From positions 248,001-312,000 of the forward strand of contig NZ_SMTL01000002.1 in the NCBI RefSeq assembly GCF_004358025.1: a stretch of DNA of 64,000 nucleotides, written 5' to 3'. The position numbers were made by a program, and so were the translations under genes. Of the stretch, positions 55,982-64,000 are shown piece after piece. The notes beneath the pieces are model-generated. The model made no database searches. It was not told the origin of the DNA and worked only from the letters and a program-made list of their open reading frames with translations. The DNA is from Rhizobium deserti (GTDB lineage Bacteria; Pseudomonadota; Alphaproteobacteria; Rhizobiales; Rhizobiaceae). Numbering within the stretch: position 1 is the first letter of the stretch; every line of letters starts with the position of its first letter.

Positions 55982-56179
55982 ATGAGCGCCGACATCGTCA
56001 ACCTTCGCCAGTTTCGCAAAGGCCGGCTGCGCTCGGACAAGGAAAAGCAGGCGGAGCAGAACCGCCTGTTGCATGGACGGACCAAGGCAGAAAAGTCGCT
56101 GACCGAGGCTCTGAACGAGAAGGCGGAGAAAACGCTGGATCAAGGGCGGCTCGAAAAGCCGTTTCGGGACAAGGACTAA
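55982..56179 (+). CDS. DUF4169 family small protein
   Basis: 65 residues, highly charged and mostly helical. It matches the short DUF4169 pattern found in alphaproteobacteria: SADIVNLRQFRKGRLRSDKEKQAEQNRLLHGRTKAEK. The N-terminal motif IVNLRQFRK looks like the ClpX-docking tail of SspB (VVSLDSFRK) encoded just before it. The gene starts 13 bases after the sspB stop and is surely co-transcribed. Its function is not known; a link to ClpX is only a suggestion from the motif. Confidence 0.8.
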   Translation: MSADIVNLRQFRKGRLRSDKEKQAEQNRLLHGRTKAEKSLTEALNEKAEKTLDQGRLEKPFRDKD

Positions 56180-56264
56180 CAGCATTAAGGCTTCGTTAGC
56201 TGCTCTCATGGCAACGGCTTGACGGAGCGCGGGCGACCCCCTCAATTGCGCTCCATCAATCACC

Positions 56265-56531
56265 ATGAGGGTGACGGGGCTAAGCTTGATCCGCAAACAT
56301 TCTGCGACCTTACATGGTCATCGCACCAGTTTTTCACTTGAAGACGAGTTCTGGCTGGAACTCAAGGCCATTGCAGCCGCACGCCGCATGAGCCTTGCCA
56401 GTCTGATCGCCGAGATCGACGATGCAAGAACCGCCGGCAATAATCTGTCTTCGGCGCTGCGGCTCTACGTACTCGCATGGCTCAAATCCGGCGGTAGCGG
56501 CTCCCAACCCAAGACTTCCGGCAAATCCTGA
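56265..56531 (+). CDS. Ribbon-helix-helix domain protein
   Basis: 88 residues. The centre HRTSFSLEDEFWLELKAIAAARRMSLASLIAEIDDAR has the beta-strand then helix-helix pattern of an RHH fold (RHH_4 type), followed by a second conserved helix NLSSALRLYVLAWLKS. Such proteins usually bind DNA as dimers. ATG 56265 has no clear ribosome site; TTG 56286, behind GGGGC, is a possible true start giving MIRKHSATLHG. It is the last gene of the tmRNA-sspB-DUF4169 run. Confidence 0.8.
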   Translation: MRVTGLSLIRKHSATLHGHRTSFSLEDEFWLELKAIAAARRMSLASLIAEIDDARTAGNNLSSALRLYVLAWLKSGGSGSQPKTSGKS

Positions 56532-56605
56532 TCGGGCGTCTCCTTCGTTCTGATCGAGACGGCGTGAATTGAAGCACGCGCAGCGGCATGACCACTGCAG
56601 TCGAA

Positions 56606-59600
56606 TTACTGCACGCCGGGGAGATTTGATCCGGATGAGCCGCCACTTGCGGCCGGCGGCATGCCGAGATCCGGTGCCCGGAAGATGTCCTGGCTCGGGG
56701 AAATGACAAAGGGCGGTGGATTGTTCTGGCGCTGCCGCTCATCTTCCCGGGCGCGGGCAGCGGACGCCTCGCGACGTGCCCGCTCCTCCGCCTCGGCCCT
56801 TTCCCGAGCCGCCTGCCGCTCGCCGGCGCGAAAATTAAAAAGCGCCACCTCGCGTCTAAGACGCTGCTTTTCAAGCACGCTCGCCTGCAAGGTTTCTACC
56901 CGGCGCCGTTCCTGCTCGAAGGCACGCTGCGACAGGAAGTTGCTAATCGCGGACACGTCGACGCTCTCCTGGGGCTGGCTGAGGTGCCCGGAATAGGTCA
57001 GACGAACGGTGGGGTCGCCGCCGGCAATCGCCTCGTCGCCGGCATCATAGGTCAAGGCCAACGATGCGCCGATACTATCATCAAGGAGATCGAAGCGCCC
57101 TTGTCCGGAAAGCCTGGTCGACCCGGCGGCACCGGCGACATTCTGGAGCCTCGCCTCGCCGGCAGCGATGGTGAAGGGAACCACCAGAACGCCCATATCG
57201 GTCCGGCCATCATGCACGAGCGGCGCCACCAGCGGGCGCACTTTGTCTTCGGTGACCTCTCCCTGCAGCTTGTCGGCGGCAGCCATCAGCGGCACCAAAG
57301 CCTGAGAATTGATATTGTTGATCTTCAGGTTGGAAAGCCGCAATTCTCCCGAACCGCTTGCCGCATGCAGAAGATCGAACAGGCTCTTTCCGGTCGATTC
57401 TGTCGACACAGTTGCGCTCATCTTCCCTGTGGCAACGGGCTTGCCATCACGCAACCAGACAATCGGTGCCAGATCCGCATCACTGGCCGTCACACGCGCC
57501 TGCAAAATGCCTGTTCCCTCGCCGTTCGACAGCATCAGCCGACCGGAAACCTTGCCCCCCATCCAATTACCGGAAGCGTTGTCGATCGTTATGCCGCCAC
57601 CTCGATAGGTCATCTTGCCGGAAAGGTCGGCGATCTGGCCAAATGAGCCGGCATCGAGCGACCGCGCCCTGAGGTCCAGGGCGAGATCGGCCGCACCGAA
57701 GATCGGCAGCGCCAAGGGCTTCCTGGAAAATACACCCGTTGAAGGATCCGAAAGCGGCCCGAACACAGCCTCGCCGAGCCAGGCCAGATCAACGGCATCG
57801 AGTTGCAGAGAACCCGTCGCAGGAAAGCCAGGCGCCATACGATCGACCGATATGTTGCCATCAAAGGCATTGCCAGCCGCTTTGCCCGCCAACCCGCTTA
57901 GGTCAAAGCGGTCCGCAGAAAGAGCGATGCCGGCATCGAGCGCAACAGGCAGACCGCTACTGAATTGCGGCATGCCGATGCCGCTCAGCAGCAGATAGGG
58001 TTCCAGATCAGCACTCTGCAGCGACAGATGCCCCTTGCCTTCGCCGAAAGCTTGAGCGTCGAGGTTTAGTGCGCCCTTCGCAGTCATCACCGTCTTCGGC
58101 GTCTTGAAGACAAGCTCGGTGGCTGCAGGGCCCTGCGGACCCTGTTTCACGTCGAGATCAAGCCTTGCTGGGCCATCGCCGTCGAAAGGGAGGGGATCGA
58201 GGCCGGCCTGACCAAGAAGCACCCTCGCCTCCTCGTTTTCCAGCGAAGCGTTCAGTGTCATGTCGTTGCCGCCGGTCAGGTCGAAAATGCCCGGGAGGCT
58301 CAGATCCGTACTGATCGTGCTGCCGTTCGCCGTTCCCTTGAGCTTGACCTCTGCGCCGCCAACATCGCCGCCTACCAGAACCTCCGCATTGAGATCGGCA
58401 TTGGCATACCAGCCGCCGTTGCGGGCGAGGCGTTCCACAACCGGATGCTGCGGCAGACGATCCGTCAGCATCTTGAGGAATGCACTTGGATCACCAGCTC
58501 TGAAGGACACGTTGCCGGAGCCGGCATAAGACAGGAGCGACCCTTCAACTCGACCTTTCGCGGCAATCGTCGCACCCTCGATATTGCCGATATTCAACCT
58601 TTCAAGTGAAAGAGCACCTTCCGCCATGGTGAAGGCGGTATCGACATTGGTTGCAGCCACTCCAAGCGCCGTGAACCGGTCGGCCTTGAGGCTTGCCGCA
58701 ACTCGGTGGTCGAGAACATCCTGACCGGCATCGTCGCCTGTCACCAGCGAGGCGAGCGCCCGCATCGCATCGATGTCGATCTCATTGCCCGCCAGCGTCA
58801 GCGACAGGTTGGGCATCTGGTTCTGCGGAGACTGGCGCTCTACCCTGCCTTTCAGAACCGCCGGCCCGATGGAGAGCTCCAGTCCCTCGAAGCGCTGCAG
58901 TTCCGGCGTCAGGCTTACCTTTGCTGAAAAACCGGCGGAGCGGAGCTGGCGAATCTGCGGGTCCACCCGTCCGGAAAGCCAGTCAGAAAGGCCAGAAGGC
59001 TGATTGGACGCGACCAGCATGTCGCCGATGAAGGAGACACGGTCGCGCAGGTTCAAAGCGCCCTTTGCTTCCAGCTGGGTGCGTCCCGGCAGCGTCACCA
59101 CGACATTGTCGACCGTCCAGCCGCGGCCGGCGGGTCGCACATCAAGGCGGATATCGCGGATGGTGGTATCGTTGATGACGATAGCCGGGAGTTTCAAGCT
59201 CGCGCGTCCCGGCACTTGGGGAATGGGGATGGAAGCCGCCATGCTGAGGAAGGCGTTGATGCGCCGTTGCGCCGATGCTGCCGGGTCGCGGCCGGTCTTG
59301 GCCTGAGGGCCGTCGCTCAGCCGGTTGACGTCGATCTGCTGCCCATCGGCCGTCAGAAGGAATTCCGGTTTGGTGCCGGTGTCGAGGGTCGCCTCCCCTG
59401 TCACCACATAAGGGTTGTCTGTCGGGCCGACTTCCACCCGATATTGCGGGATACGGATCCGTTCATTGGTAAGCTCGAATTCGCCTTTGGCGCGGGGTCC
59501 GGGCGGGGGCGGCGTGACCGGCTCCGACTCGTCCTCGTCTTCCAGGAAATCGAGATTAAAGGTGCCGCTATAGGCAGGCCGATTATCCGCCGTCGTCAGC

Positions 59601-60280
59601 TCGCCATCGAAGTCAACAACAACCGGCTGCGCATCGGGCCATAGCCGCAGGCGCAGCGGCACGCGCCGCGCCGCCACATCCGCCTCGCCGCTGGTCAGGC
59701 TGAACTTCGCTTCCTGGCTGTCAAGGATCGCATTGCCCTCTCCGCGCCAGGGGCCACGTAGAGAATCCGCGGACATATCAGCAGACAGGCTGGTGATCCG
59801 GCGGATCTGGCCGCTCTGTTCGTCGATGAGATCGATCGTGCCACCCGTGACATGCACGTCCTCGATAACCACGGCATCCGAGGCAATTGCGGCGCGACTG
59901 CCGCGCATCCATTCCAGGGTGCCGTCCTTGAGGATGCGGATGCGTGCTTTCGGCTCCTCGATGCGCATGTCGAAGATGCGCGCCTCCCCTGAGAGGAACG
60001 GTGCCAGTTCCATGTCCATCGAAAAACGCGCAACCTGCATAAGGGGCTGCCCATCGACATCCTGGCCAATCTGCACGTCATGCAGCGTCACCGAAGGAAA
60101 TGGCAGTATCCGCGCATCTACGTCGCCATATACCGTGACCTTCTTGCCGAGCAGGCGGCTTGCTTGTTGCTCAAAGCCCTCGCGGAAGCTCGACCAGTCG
60201 ACAACGAGTGGAGCAAGCAGCGCCGTAAACAGCGCAATCACAATCAGCCCGCCCAATGCCGCTATGATGCGCCCGAACAA
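56606..60280 (-). CDS. AsmA-family protein, large
   Basis: 1224 residues. An N-terminal membrane anchor (IIAALGGLIVIALFTALLAPLVV) precedes a very long beta-rich chain of the AsmA/TamB type, with a lipid-transfer groove expected in the periplasm. The start FREGFEQQASRLLGKKVTVYGDVDARILPFPSVTLHDVQIG is the AsmA N-domain. The AsmA C-domain lies near 1030-1150. The last 90 residues are Arg/Glu-rich and coiled, then proline-rich. AsmA-like proteins move phospholipids between membranes. It begins with TTG behind GGGGAGA. It is the largest gene in the window. Confidence 0.9.
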   Translation of the reverse strand: MFGRIIAALGGLIVIALFTALLAPLVVDWSSFREGFEQQASRLLGKKVTVYGDVDARILPFPSVTLHDVQIGQDVDGQPLMQVARFSMDMELAPFLSGEARIFDMRIEEPKARIRILKDGTLEWMRGSRAAIASDAVVIEDVHVTGGTIDLIDEQSGQIRRITSLSADMSADSLRGPWRGEGNAILDSQEAKFSLTSGEADVAARRVPLRLRLWPDAQPVVVDFDGELTTADNRPAYSGTFNLDFLEDEDESEPVTPPPPGPRAKGEFELTNERIRIPQYRVEVGPTDNPYVVTGEATLDTGTKPEFLLTADGQQIDVNRLSDGPQAKTGRDPAASAQRRINAFLSMAASIPIPQVPGRASLKLPAIVINDTTIRDIRLDVRPAGRGWTVDNVVVTLPGRTQLEAKGALNLRDRVSFIGDMLVASNQPSGLSDWLSGRVDPQIRQLRSAGFSAKVSLTPELQRFEGLELSIGPAVLKGRVERQSPQNQMPNLSLTLAGNEIDIDAMRALASLVTGDDAGQDVLDHRVAASLKADRFTALGVAATNVDTAFTMAEGALSLERLNIGNIEGATIAAKGRVEGSLLSYAGSGNVSFRAGDPSAFLKMLTDRLPQHPVVERLARNGGWYANADLNAEVLVGGDVGGAEVKLKGTANGSTISTDLSLPGIFDLTGGNDMTLNASLENEEARVLLGQAGLDPLPFDGDGPARLDLDVKQGPQGPAATELVFKTPKTVMTAKGALNLDAQAFGEGKGHLSLQSADLEPYLLLSGIGMPQFSSGLPVALDAGIALSADRFDLSGLAGKAAGNAFDGNISVDRMAPGFPATGSLQLDAVDLAWLGEAVFGPLSDPSTGVFSRKPLALPIFGAADLALDLRARSLDAGSFGQIADLSGKMTYRGGGITIDNASGNWMGGKVSGRLMLSNGEGTGILQARVTASDADLAPIVWLRDGKPVATGKMSATVSTESTGKSLFDLLHAASGSGELRLSNLKINNINSQALVPLMAAADKLQGEVTEDKVRPLVAPLVHDGRTDMGVLVVPFTIAAGEARLQNVAGAAGSTRLSGQGRFDLLDDSIGASLALTYDAGDEAIAGGDPTVRLTYSGHLSQPQESVDVSAISNFLSQRAFEQERRRVETLQASVLEKQRLRREVALFNFRAGERQAARERAEAEERARREASAARAREDERQRQNNPPPFVISPSQDIFRAPDLGMPPAASGGSSGSNLPGVQ

Positions 60281-60349
60281 CGCCAGTCTCCCCTTGTTTT
60301 ACCGAACGACTAGTCACATGCTCACGGCAGACAAGTCAACCTCGCGGGA

Positions 60350-61765
60350 TCATTCCGCGGCCGCGAAGATCTTGCCGGGATTGAGGATTTGGTGCGGATC
60401 AAAGCTGCGCTTGATGGCCCGCATGAGGTCGACTGCCCCACCCATTTCCTCTTTCAGAAATGCCATTTTGCCCTGGCCGATGCCGTGCTCGCCGGTGCAG
60501 GTACCGTCCATGGCCAGCGCCCGGCGGCTCAAGCGCTCCGTAAATGCCTCCACCTTGGCGACAGAGGCGGGATCCTTGCCGTCGAACAGCACCAGAACAT
60601 GGAAATTGCCATCGCCCGCATGGCCGACGATCGGTGCCAGCAGCCCCTCACGCTCGATATCGGCTTGCGTCTCGACAACACATTCCGCCAGCCGCGATAT
60701 CGGCACGCAGACGTCAGTCGAAAGCCCGTCGAGTCCGGACGCCAGGGCGCGGCCTGCCCAGTATGCATTATGGCGAGCGTTCCAGAGTTTGGTCCGCTCC
60801 TCCGCATTGGCGGTCCAGCGGAATTCATCGCCGCCGCAATCCGCAGCTATTTCCGCAAACTGGGCAGACTGGAGCGCAACCGTTTCCTCCGTGCCGTGAA
60901 ACTCGAGGAAGAGCGTCGGCTTTTCCGGATAATCGAGGCTGGAATAGGCGTTGCAGGCACGGATCTGCACATCGTCAAGCAGTTCGATGCGCGCAACCGG
61001 AATGCCCATCTGGATGGTCATGATAACTGCATTGCAGGCCGCTTCGACACTTGGAAAGGCGCAGACGCCGCCGCCGATCTTTTCCGGAATGCCCTGCAGC
61101 CGCAGGGTGATCGCCGTGATAATGCCCAGAGTGCCTTCCGAGCCGACGAAGAGGCGGGTCAGGTCGTATCCGGCCGACGATTTCTTCGCCCGGCGTGCGG
61201 TGCGGATTTCCTCGCCGTCGGCAGTGACCACCGTCAAGGACAGGACGTTGTCTTTCATCGTGCCGTAGCGGACGGCATTGGTGCCGGAAGCCCGTGTGGC
61301 AGTCATGCCGCCGATCGTGGCATTGGCGCCTGGATCGATCGGGAAGAAGAGGCCGGTGTCGCGGAGCTCTCGGTTGAGCTCTTCGCGCGTGATACCAGGC
61401 TCTACCGTAACGTCAAGATCCGCCGGACTGACGTGAAGAACCCGATTCATGCGGCTGAAATCCATGGATATTCCGCCGGAAGGAGCATTCACCTGGCCCT
61501 CCAGAGAGGAGCCGACACCAAAGGGAATGATGGGCACATGGTGGGCCGCACAAGCCGCAACCACCGCCTTCACATCTTCCGTGCTCTCGACGAAAACCAC
61601 AGCGTCCGGAAGCTGGGGCGGCAGATAGGTTGTGGTGTGGGCATGCTGCTCGCGAAAGCTCTGACCTGTCTGGAAGCGTTCGCCGAAGGTCTGCTTCAGG
61701 ATGCCGAGCACGGCTGCGATCCCCTCCTCATTGCGAAGGCCAGGCCTCACGTCCCGTACTGCCAT
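60350..61765 (-). CDS. FAD-linked oxidase, D-lactate dehydrogenase/glycolate oxidase (GlcD/Dld) type
   Basis: 471 residues. The FAD-binding domain of the vanillyl-alcohol-oxidase fold is clear (VPIIPFGVGSSLEGQVNAPSGGISMDFSRMNRVL, about 77-110, and DPGANATIGGMTATRASGTNAVRYGTMKDNVL). The C-terminal part carries the GLDGLSTDVCVPISRLAE and GHAGDGNFHVLVLF motifs with histidines that bind metal and substrate, ending GTCTGEHGIGQGKM. This is the D-2-hydroxyacid dehydrogenase group (D-lactate or glycolate). AGGAGA precedes the ATG. Confidence 0.9.
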   Translation of the reverse strand: MAVRDVRPGLRNEEGIAAVLGILKQTFGERFQTGQSFREQHAHTTTYLPPQLPDAVVFVESTEDVKAVVAACAAHHVPIIPFGVGSSLEGQVNAPSGGISMDFSRMNRVLHVSPADLDVTVEPGITREELNRELRDTGLFFPIDPGANATIGGMTATRASGTNAVRYGTMKDNVLSLTVVTADGEEIRTARRAKKSSAGYDLTRLFVGSEGTLGIITAITLRLQGIPEKIGGGVCAFPSVEAACNAVIMTIQMGIPVARIELLDDVQIRACNAYSSLDYPEKPTLFLEFHGTEETVALQSAQFAEIAADCGGDEFRWTANAEERTKLWNARHNAYWAGRALASGLDGLSTDVCVPISRLAECVVETQADIEREGLLAPIVGHAGDGNFHVLVLFDGKDPASVAKVEAFTERLSRRALAMDGTCTGEHGIGQGKMAFLKEEMGGAVDLMRAIKRSFDPHQILNPGKIFAAAE

Positions 61766-61899
61766 AACTTATCTCCTGCATGCCAAACATCAGCTTTGGT
61801 TAGGGGAGCAACCTAGCTTTGTCCAGCCTGCAGGGTGGCCTGAAGCCGCAGGAGATTTCATGACAGTTGTCAATCCTTTTGCTTCCGTCTGCGAAGCGA

Positions 61900-62202
61900 T
61901 CAAAAACCCTGTCACAGGGAATCGGATGCCGCGATTATCTCGTCAGCGTGCACAGAGAGATCTGCAACAAAAGCACCGAGCTGTTTTGTATCCACCGAAG
62001 CCAGCCGCTGAGTAGCCATGACATAGGACACGGCCTCGATCTCAAAGCTTGGGTTTAGACGTCCCATTGAGAGCACATTGTCGTTACAGGGTTAAAGAGG
62101 GGCAATAACACGGGTTCGCAAAGCGTTGCCCAGCAGTCGAGATTGCAGGTCAAGGAGAAGAAACGGACCGTCCTTTGACCTGAAGATCTCGAAACGAGCC
62201 AT
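61900..62202 (-). pseudogene. ccdB: ccdB toxin remnant with two in-frame stops
   Basis: The minus-strand frame starting ATG at 62202 reads MARFEIFRSKDGPFLLLDLQ, then ...RVIAPL, a TAA at codon 37 (62092-62094), then LNPSFEIEAVSYVMATQRLAS and ADLSVHADEIIAASDSL, a TGA at codon 97 (61912-61914), then QGF and a final TGA at 61900. This is the CcdB gyrase-toxin pattern end to end, including the C-terminal QGF, with no frameshift. The product would be cut at 36 residues and cannot poison gyrase. It begins one base after the ccdA stop, the normal ccdAB arrangement. Confidence 0.82.
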
Positions 62203-62424
62203 CTAGAACTGCCGGTATTTCGCCAATGGCAGCCCATGCCGGTCGATACACACGTTCTCGGCTTGGTTCGCTTCCGCGTCCTCAATTTTCCAAAGCCGCT
62301 CCTCGGCTTTCACCGCACGCGCAATGCAGTCTTCCGCAGCACGGATGACGTCGAGTTTCAGCTCCTGAGCTTCAGTCAGAAGTCACGCATCAAGCGAAAG
62401 ATCGGCTGTTCTACAGTTGCTCAT
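62203..62424 (-). pseudogene. ccdA: ccdA antitoxin remnant with an in-frame stop
   Basis: The frame starts at ATG 62424, with AGGAG six bases ahead, and reads MSNCRTADLSLDA, a TGA at codon 14 (62383-62385), then LLTEAQELKLDVIRAAEDC and on to ENVCIDRHGLPLAKYRQF, TAG at 62203. The C-terminal GLPLAKYRQF and the NLSLDA-like start are CcdA hallmarks. Apart from the TGA the frame is intact. Only a 13-residue peptide would be made, so no antitoxin is expected. The partner toxin is also broken. Confidence 0.82.
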
Positions 62425-62469
62425 GCATTTCTCCTCGGCTTGCAGGAATCATAGGCCTGCGCCTCCGGA

Positions 62470-62620
62470 TCACAAGCTTACTAGCGCTTGACTAAGCTCC
62501 CGCGCCCTGTCCGCTAAAGACCAGACTTCAGCGATCTTGCCTTTGCAAAACGGGTAGAAGACATTCTCGGGACACGTGATCTTCTTGCCGCTGGTGGTGC
62601 ACCAGCCCTTTTTTATTGAG
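62470..62620 (-). pseudogene. Possible SnoaL/NTF2-like gene fragment
   Basis: A minus-strand frame without its own start reads GKKITCPENVFYPFCKGKIAEVWSLADRA..., ending in TGA at 62470-62472. The pattern, a GK-x-GKIAEVW-like end, recalls the last third of SnoaL-like ester cyclases or NTF2-fold proteins. It begins about where the ChrR-like gene stops, so it would be the tail of a lost gene. The evidence is a single short motif and the call is weak. Confidence 0.3.
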
Positions 62621-62623
62621 CCG

Positions 62624-63268
62624 TCAGATTCCGATCAGGTCTCCGAACAACCGCAGGGTAGAACCTGACAGCGCAATCGGTGCAAACAGGACGGAAAAGC
62701 AGAGACAGGGACCTAATCTGCCGGCGACCGGCCTGTGGTCGAAGCTCTCGTCGGCGACGGAAATTTCGCCTTCCTTGAACCTGCCGCGGTGGTCGTGGAA
62801 CTCACCTTCGAGCACGAGCGTCAGTTCCAGACCCTGGTGACTATGATGCGGCAGCGCCCTGCCCGGCCGCGCCCATATCAGGCTCGCTTCCATGTCGGCC
62901 GAACTTTCGATGATGTATTGGCGGATTCCGGGCAACTTCCGCTTCCAGGGAATAGCCCCGAGATCCTTGCGGGTATAGGCCCGCAGCACTGCCGGAAATT
63001 CGCTTTCTTCAAGGGTCGGCTGGGCGGGATCTGTGTTTGGCGACGGAGACTGCAGGATCGCCTGAAGGCGCTGGTTGGGGTGGCTCAAACCAACAGGCTC
63101 GGTGCGGTTCAAAGCCTCACCCGCCAGATCCTGCAAGGTGCGGGCCAGCAGGCCGGAACTTGTTTGCATCTCGAGATGGGAACCAACCAGCACTTGCGCC
63201 GGTTCCGGCAGCACACCGGACACGTATTGGCCGATCAGGAAGTCCACACGTTCCAGATTCAACAACAT
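62624..63268 (-). CDS. ChrR-like cupin protein with altered N-terminal zinc domain
   Basis: 214 residues resembling ChrR, the zinc anti-sigma factor that holds RpoE-type sigma. The C-terminal cupin (LPHHSHQGLELTLVLEGEFHDHRGRFKEGEIS) has its His-x-His, Glu and later His metal ligands. The N-terminal domain keeps the helix (FLIGQYVSGVLPEPAQVLVGSHLEM) but the H-x3-C-x2-C zinc motif reads HLEMQTSSG, so both cysteines are missing. No sigma gene is adjacent. It may act as a stand-alone cupin, or its sigma lies elsewhere. The ATG lacks a strong ribosome site, so the start is tentative. Confidence 0.7.
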   Translation of the reverse strand: MLLNLERVDFLIGQYVSGVLPEPAQVLVGSHLEMQTSSGLLARTLQDLAGEALNRTEPVGLSHPNQRLQAILQSPSPNTDPAQPTLEESEFPAVLRAYTRKDLGAIPWKRKLPGIRQYIIESSADMEASLIWARPGRALPHHSHQGLELTLVLEGEFHDHRGRFKEGEISVADESFDHRPVAGRLGPCLCFSVLFAPIALSGSTLRLFGDLIGI

Positions 63269-63552
63269 GATTGGGAACCGGTTTCGTCAATGAGGCGCAC
63301 CGCAAACTGAGGCCTCGTCCTCCGCGAAATAGCATCCCTGCCAGCAAGGCCTTTCGCGTCGCGCTTATACTTTACTGCCGCCCGCAGGTTTTGTCGATAA
63401 GCATCCAGTCGGCCGCGCCGAAGGACACCTGGCGCTGGTAGAGGCAGATTTTGCACGGCTTCCGGTTTATGCTGAAAAAGATTTCTTGCCCGCTGCGCCT
63501 TGTCCGCCGAAAAGACGCTGATTACATGTTCCCAGAACAAGAAGGCTTCCCC
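63269..63552. other. Region between the ChrR-like gene and cysK
   Basis: 284 bases that must carry the divergent promoters. A 93-codon frame on the minus strand (63259-63540) has no recognisable domain and basic, low-complexity content; I do not call it a gene. No clear RNA structure is seen. Confidence 0.5.
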
Positions 63553-64000
63553 ATGATCTCCCAGTCCTCCGTACTAGAAGTGATCGGCAATACGCCTTTG
63601 ATCCGGCTGAAAGGCGCTTCCGAAGCGACCGGATGCGAGATCCTCGGCAAGGCGGAGTTCCTCAATCCGGGCCAGTCGGTCAAGGATCGGGCCGCTCTCT
63701 ACATCATCCGCGACGCAGAGAAGAAGGGACTGCTGCGGCCGGGTGGTGTCATTGTTGAAGGCACAGCCGGCAATACCGGCATCGGCCTGACGCTGGTGGC
63801 AAAGGCGCTGGGTTACCGGACCGTTATCGTCATCCCGGAAACGCAGAGCCAGGAGAAGAAAGATGCCCTGCGGCTGATGGGCGCTGAACTGGTGGAAGTT
63901 CCAGCAGTCCCCTACAAGAACCCGAATAATTACGTGAAGGTATCGGGACGCCTGGCTGAGGAACTGGCCACAAGCGAGCCGGCCGGCGCAATATGGGCCA
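63553..64000 (+). CDS. cysK: Cysteine synthase A (3' end beyond window)
   Basis: 149 codons from ATG 63553 run off the window end. [21 protein letters not shown] is the standard start. The PLP lysine lies in [13 protein letters not shown], and [19 protein letters not shown] is the phosphate-binding loop. O-acetylserine (thiol)-lyase makes cysteine from O-acetylserine and sulfide. AAGG sits 8-11 bases before the ATG, a moderate ribosome site. The [19 protein letters not shown] stretch matches CysK of rhizobia as I recall it. Confidence 0.93.
   Translation, partial: MISQSSVLEVIGNTPLIRLKGASEATGCEILGKAEFLNPGQSVKDRAALYIIRDAEKKGLLRPGGVIVEGTAGNTGIGLTLVAKALGYRTVIVIPETQSQEKKDALRLMGAELVEVPAVPYKNPNNYVKVSGRLAEELATSEPAGAIWA

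Noticed and set aside
62383..62385. TGA in ccdA as a recoded (selenocysteine or read-through) codon
   Set aside because: The partner gene also has TAA and another TGA, and no recoding structure is seen; plain gene decay is simpler.
63259..63540. 93-codon minus-strand frame upstream of the ChrR-like gene, tested as a possible sigma factor
   Set aside because: It lacks any sigma-70 region 2 or 4 motif and is basic and low in complexity; likely promoter DNA.

Overview
The window looks like chromosomal DNA of an alphaproteobacterium of the order Hyphomicrobiales, most likely family Rhizobiaceae. The signs are a GC-rich core, a circularly permuted two-piece tmRNA gene followed by an alpha-type sspB, BA14K and DUF4169 family proteins, a single-domain KpsC-like capsule gene, and the block thyA-folA-hflK-hflC-degP near serB and miaA. 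It is almost entirely genic. I saw no prophage, insertion sequence, CRISPR array or rRNA.

Layout. 1-6.4 kb: the end of secF, a YqaA/DedA membrane protein, an APC permease, a HAD phosphatase, a phosphoesterase, a catalase and a xylose-dehydrogenase-like SDR. 6.4-12.9 kb: a MexEF-type RND pump operon with a catalytically degenerate esterase-fold gene and a divergent LysR regulator. 13-21 kb: an MFS carrier, a double-repeat BA14K protein, tRNA-Lys(CTT), PhzF and Nudix genes, and an FbpABC-like ABC importer. 21-32 kb: a bacterial CASTOR/POLLUX-like channel, an aminotransferase, FucU, ilvC with an upstream TetR gene, small secreted proteins, and three metabolic gene and regulator pairs. 32-41 kb: NDH-2, pdxJ, a MerR-type regulator with a second HTH, a RecD-like helicase, a cobalt-type nitrile hydratase operon joined to a LysE exporter, an aldo-keto reductase and a capsule gene. 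41-56.5 kb: ilvB-ilvN behind a leader-peptide attenuator, a HerA-like ATPase, miaA and serB starting back to back, the degP/hflKC/folA/thyA block, tmRNA, sspB, DUF4169 and an RHH protein. 56.6-64 kb: a large AsmA protein, a GlcD/Dld-type oxidase, a dead ccdAB toxin-antitoxin module, a ChrR-like protein and the start of cysK.

How genes work together. IlvBN and IlvC carry out consecutive steps of Ile/Val synthesis, and an Ile/Leu/Val-rich leader peptide precedes ilvB. HflKC and DegP belong to envelope protein quality control. tmRNA tags stalled peptides and SspB delivers them to ClpXP; the DUF4169 protein next door starts with a motif resembling SspB's ClpX-docking tail.

The items most worth checking are three features lying in apparently empty DNA (the ilv leader, the permuted tmRNA and the ccdAB remnant with three in-frame stops but no frameshift), the zero-spacing miaA/serB start pair, the MerR-LuxR fusion, and the Ser-to-Glu esterase-like protein beside the RND pump. 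All identifications come from reading motifs by eye; no database search was run.
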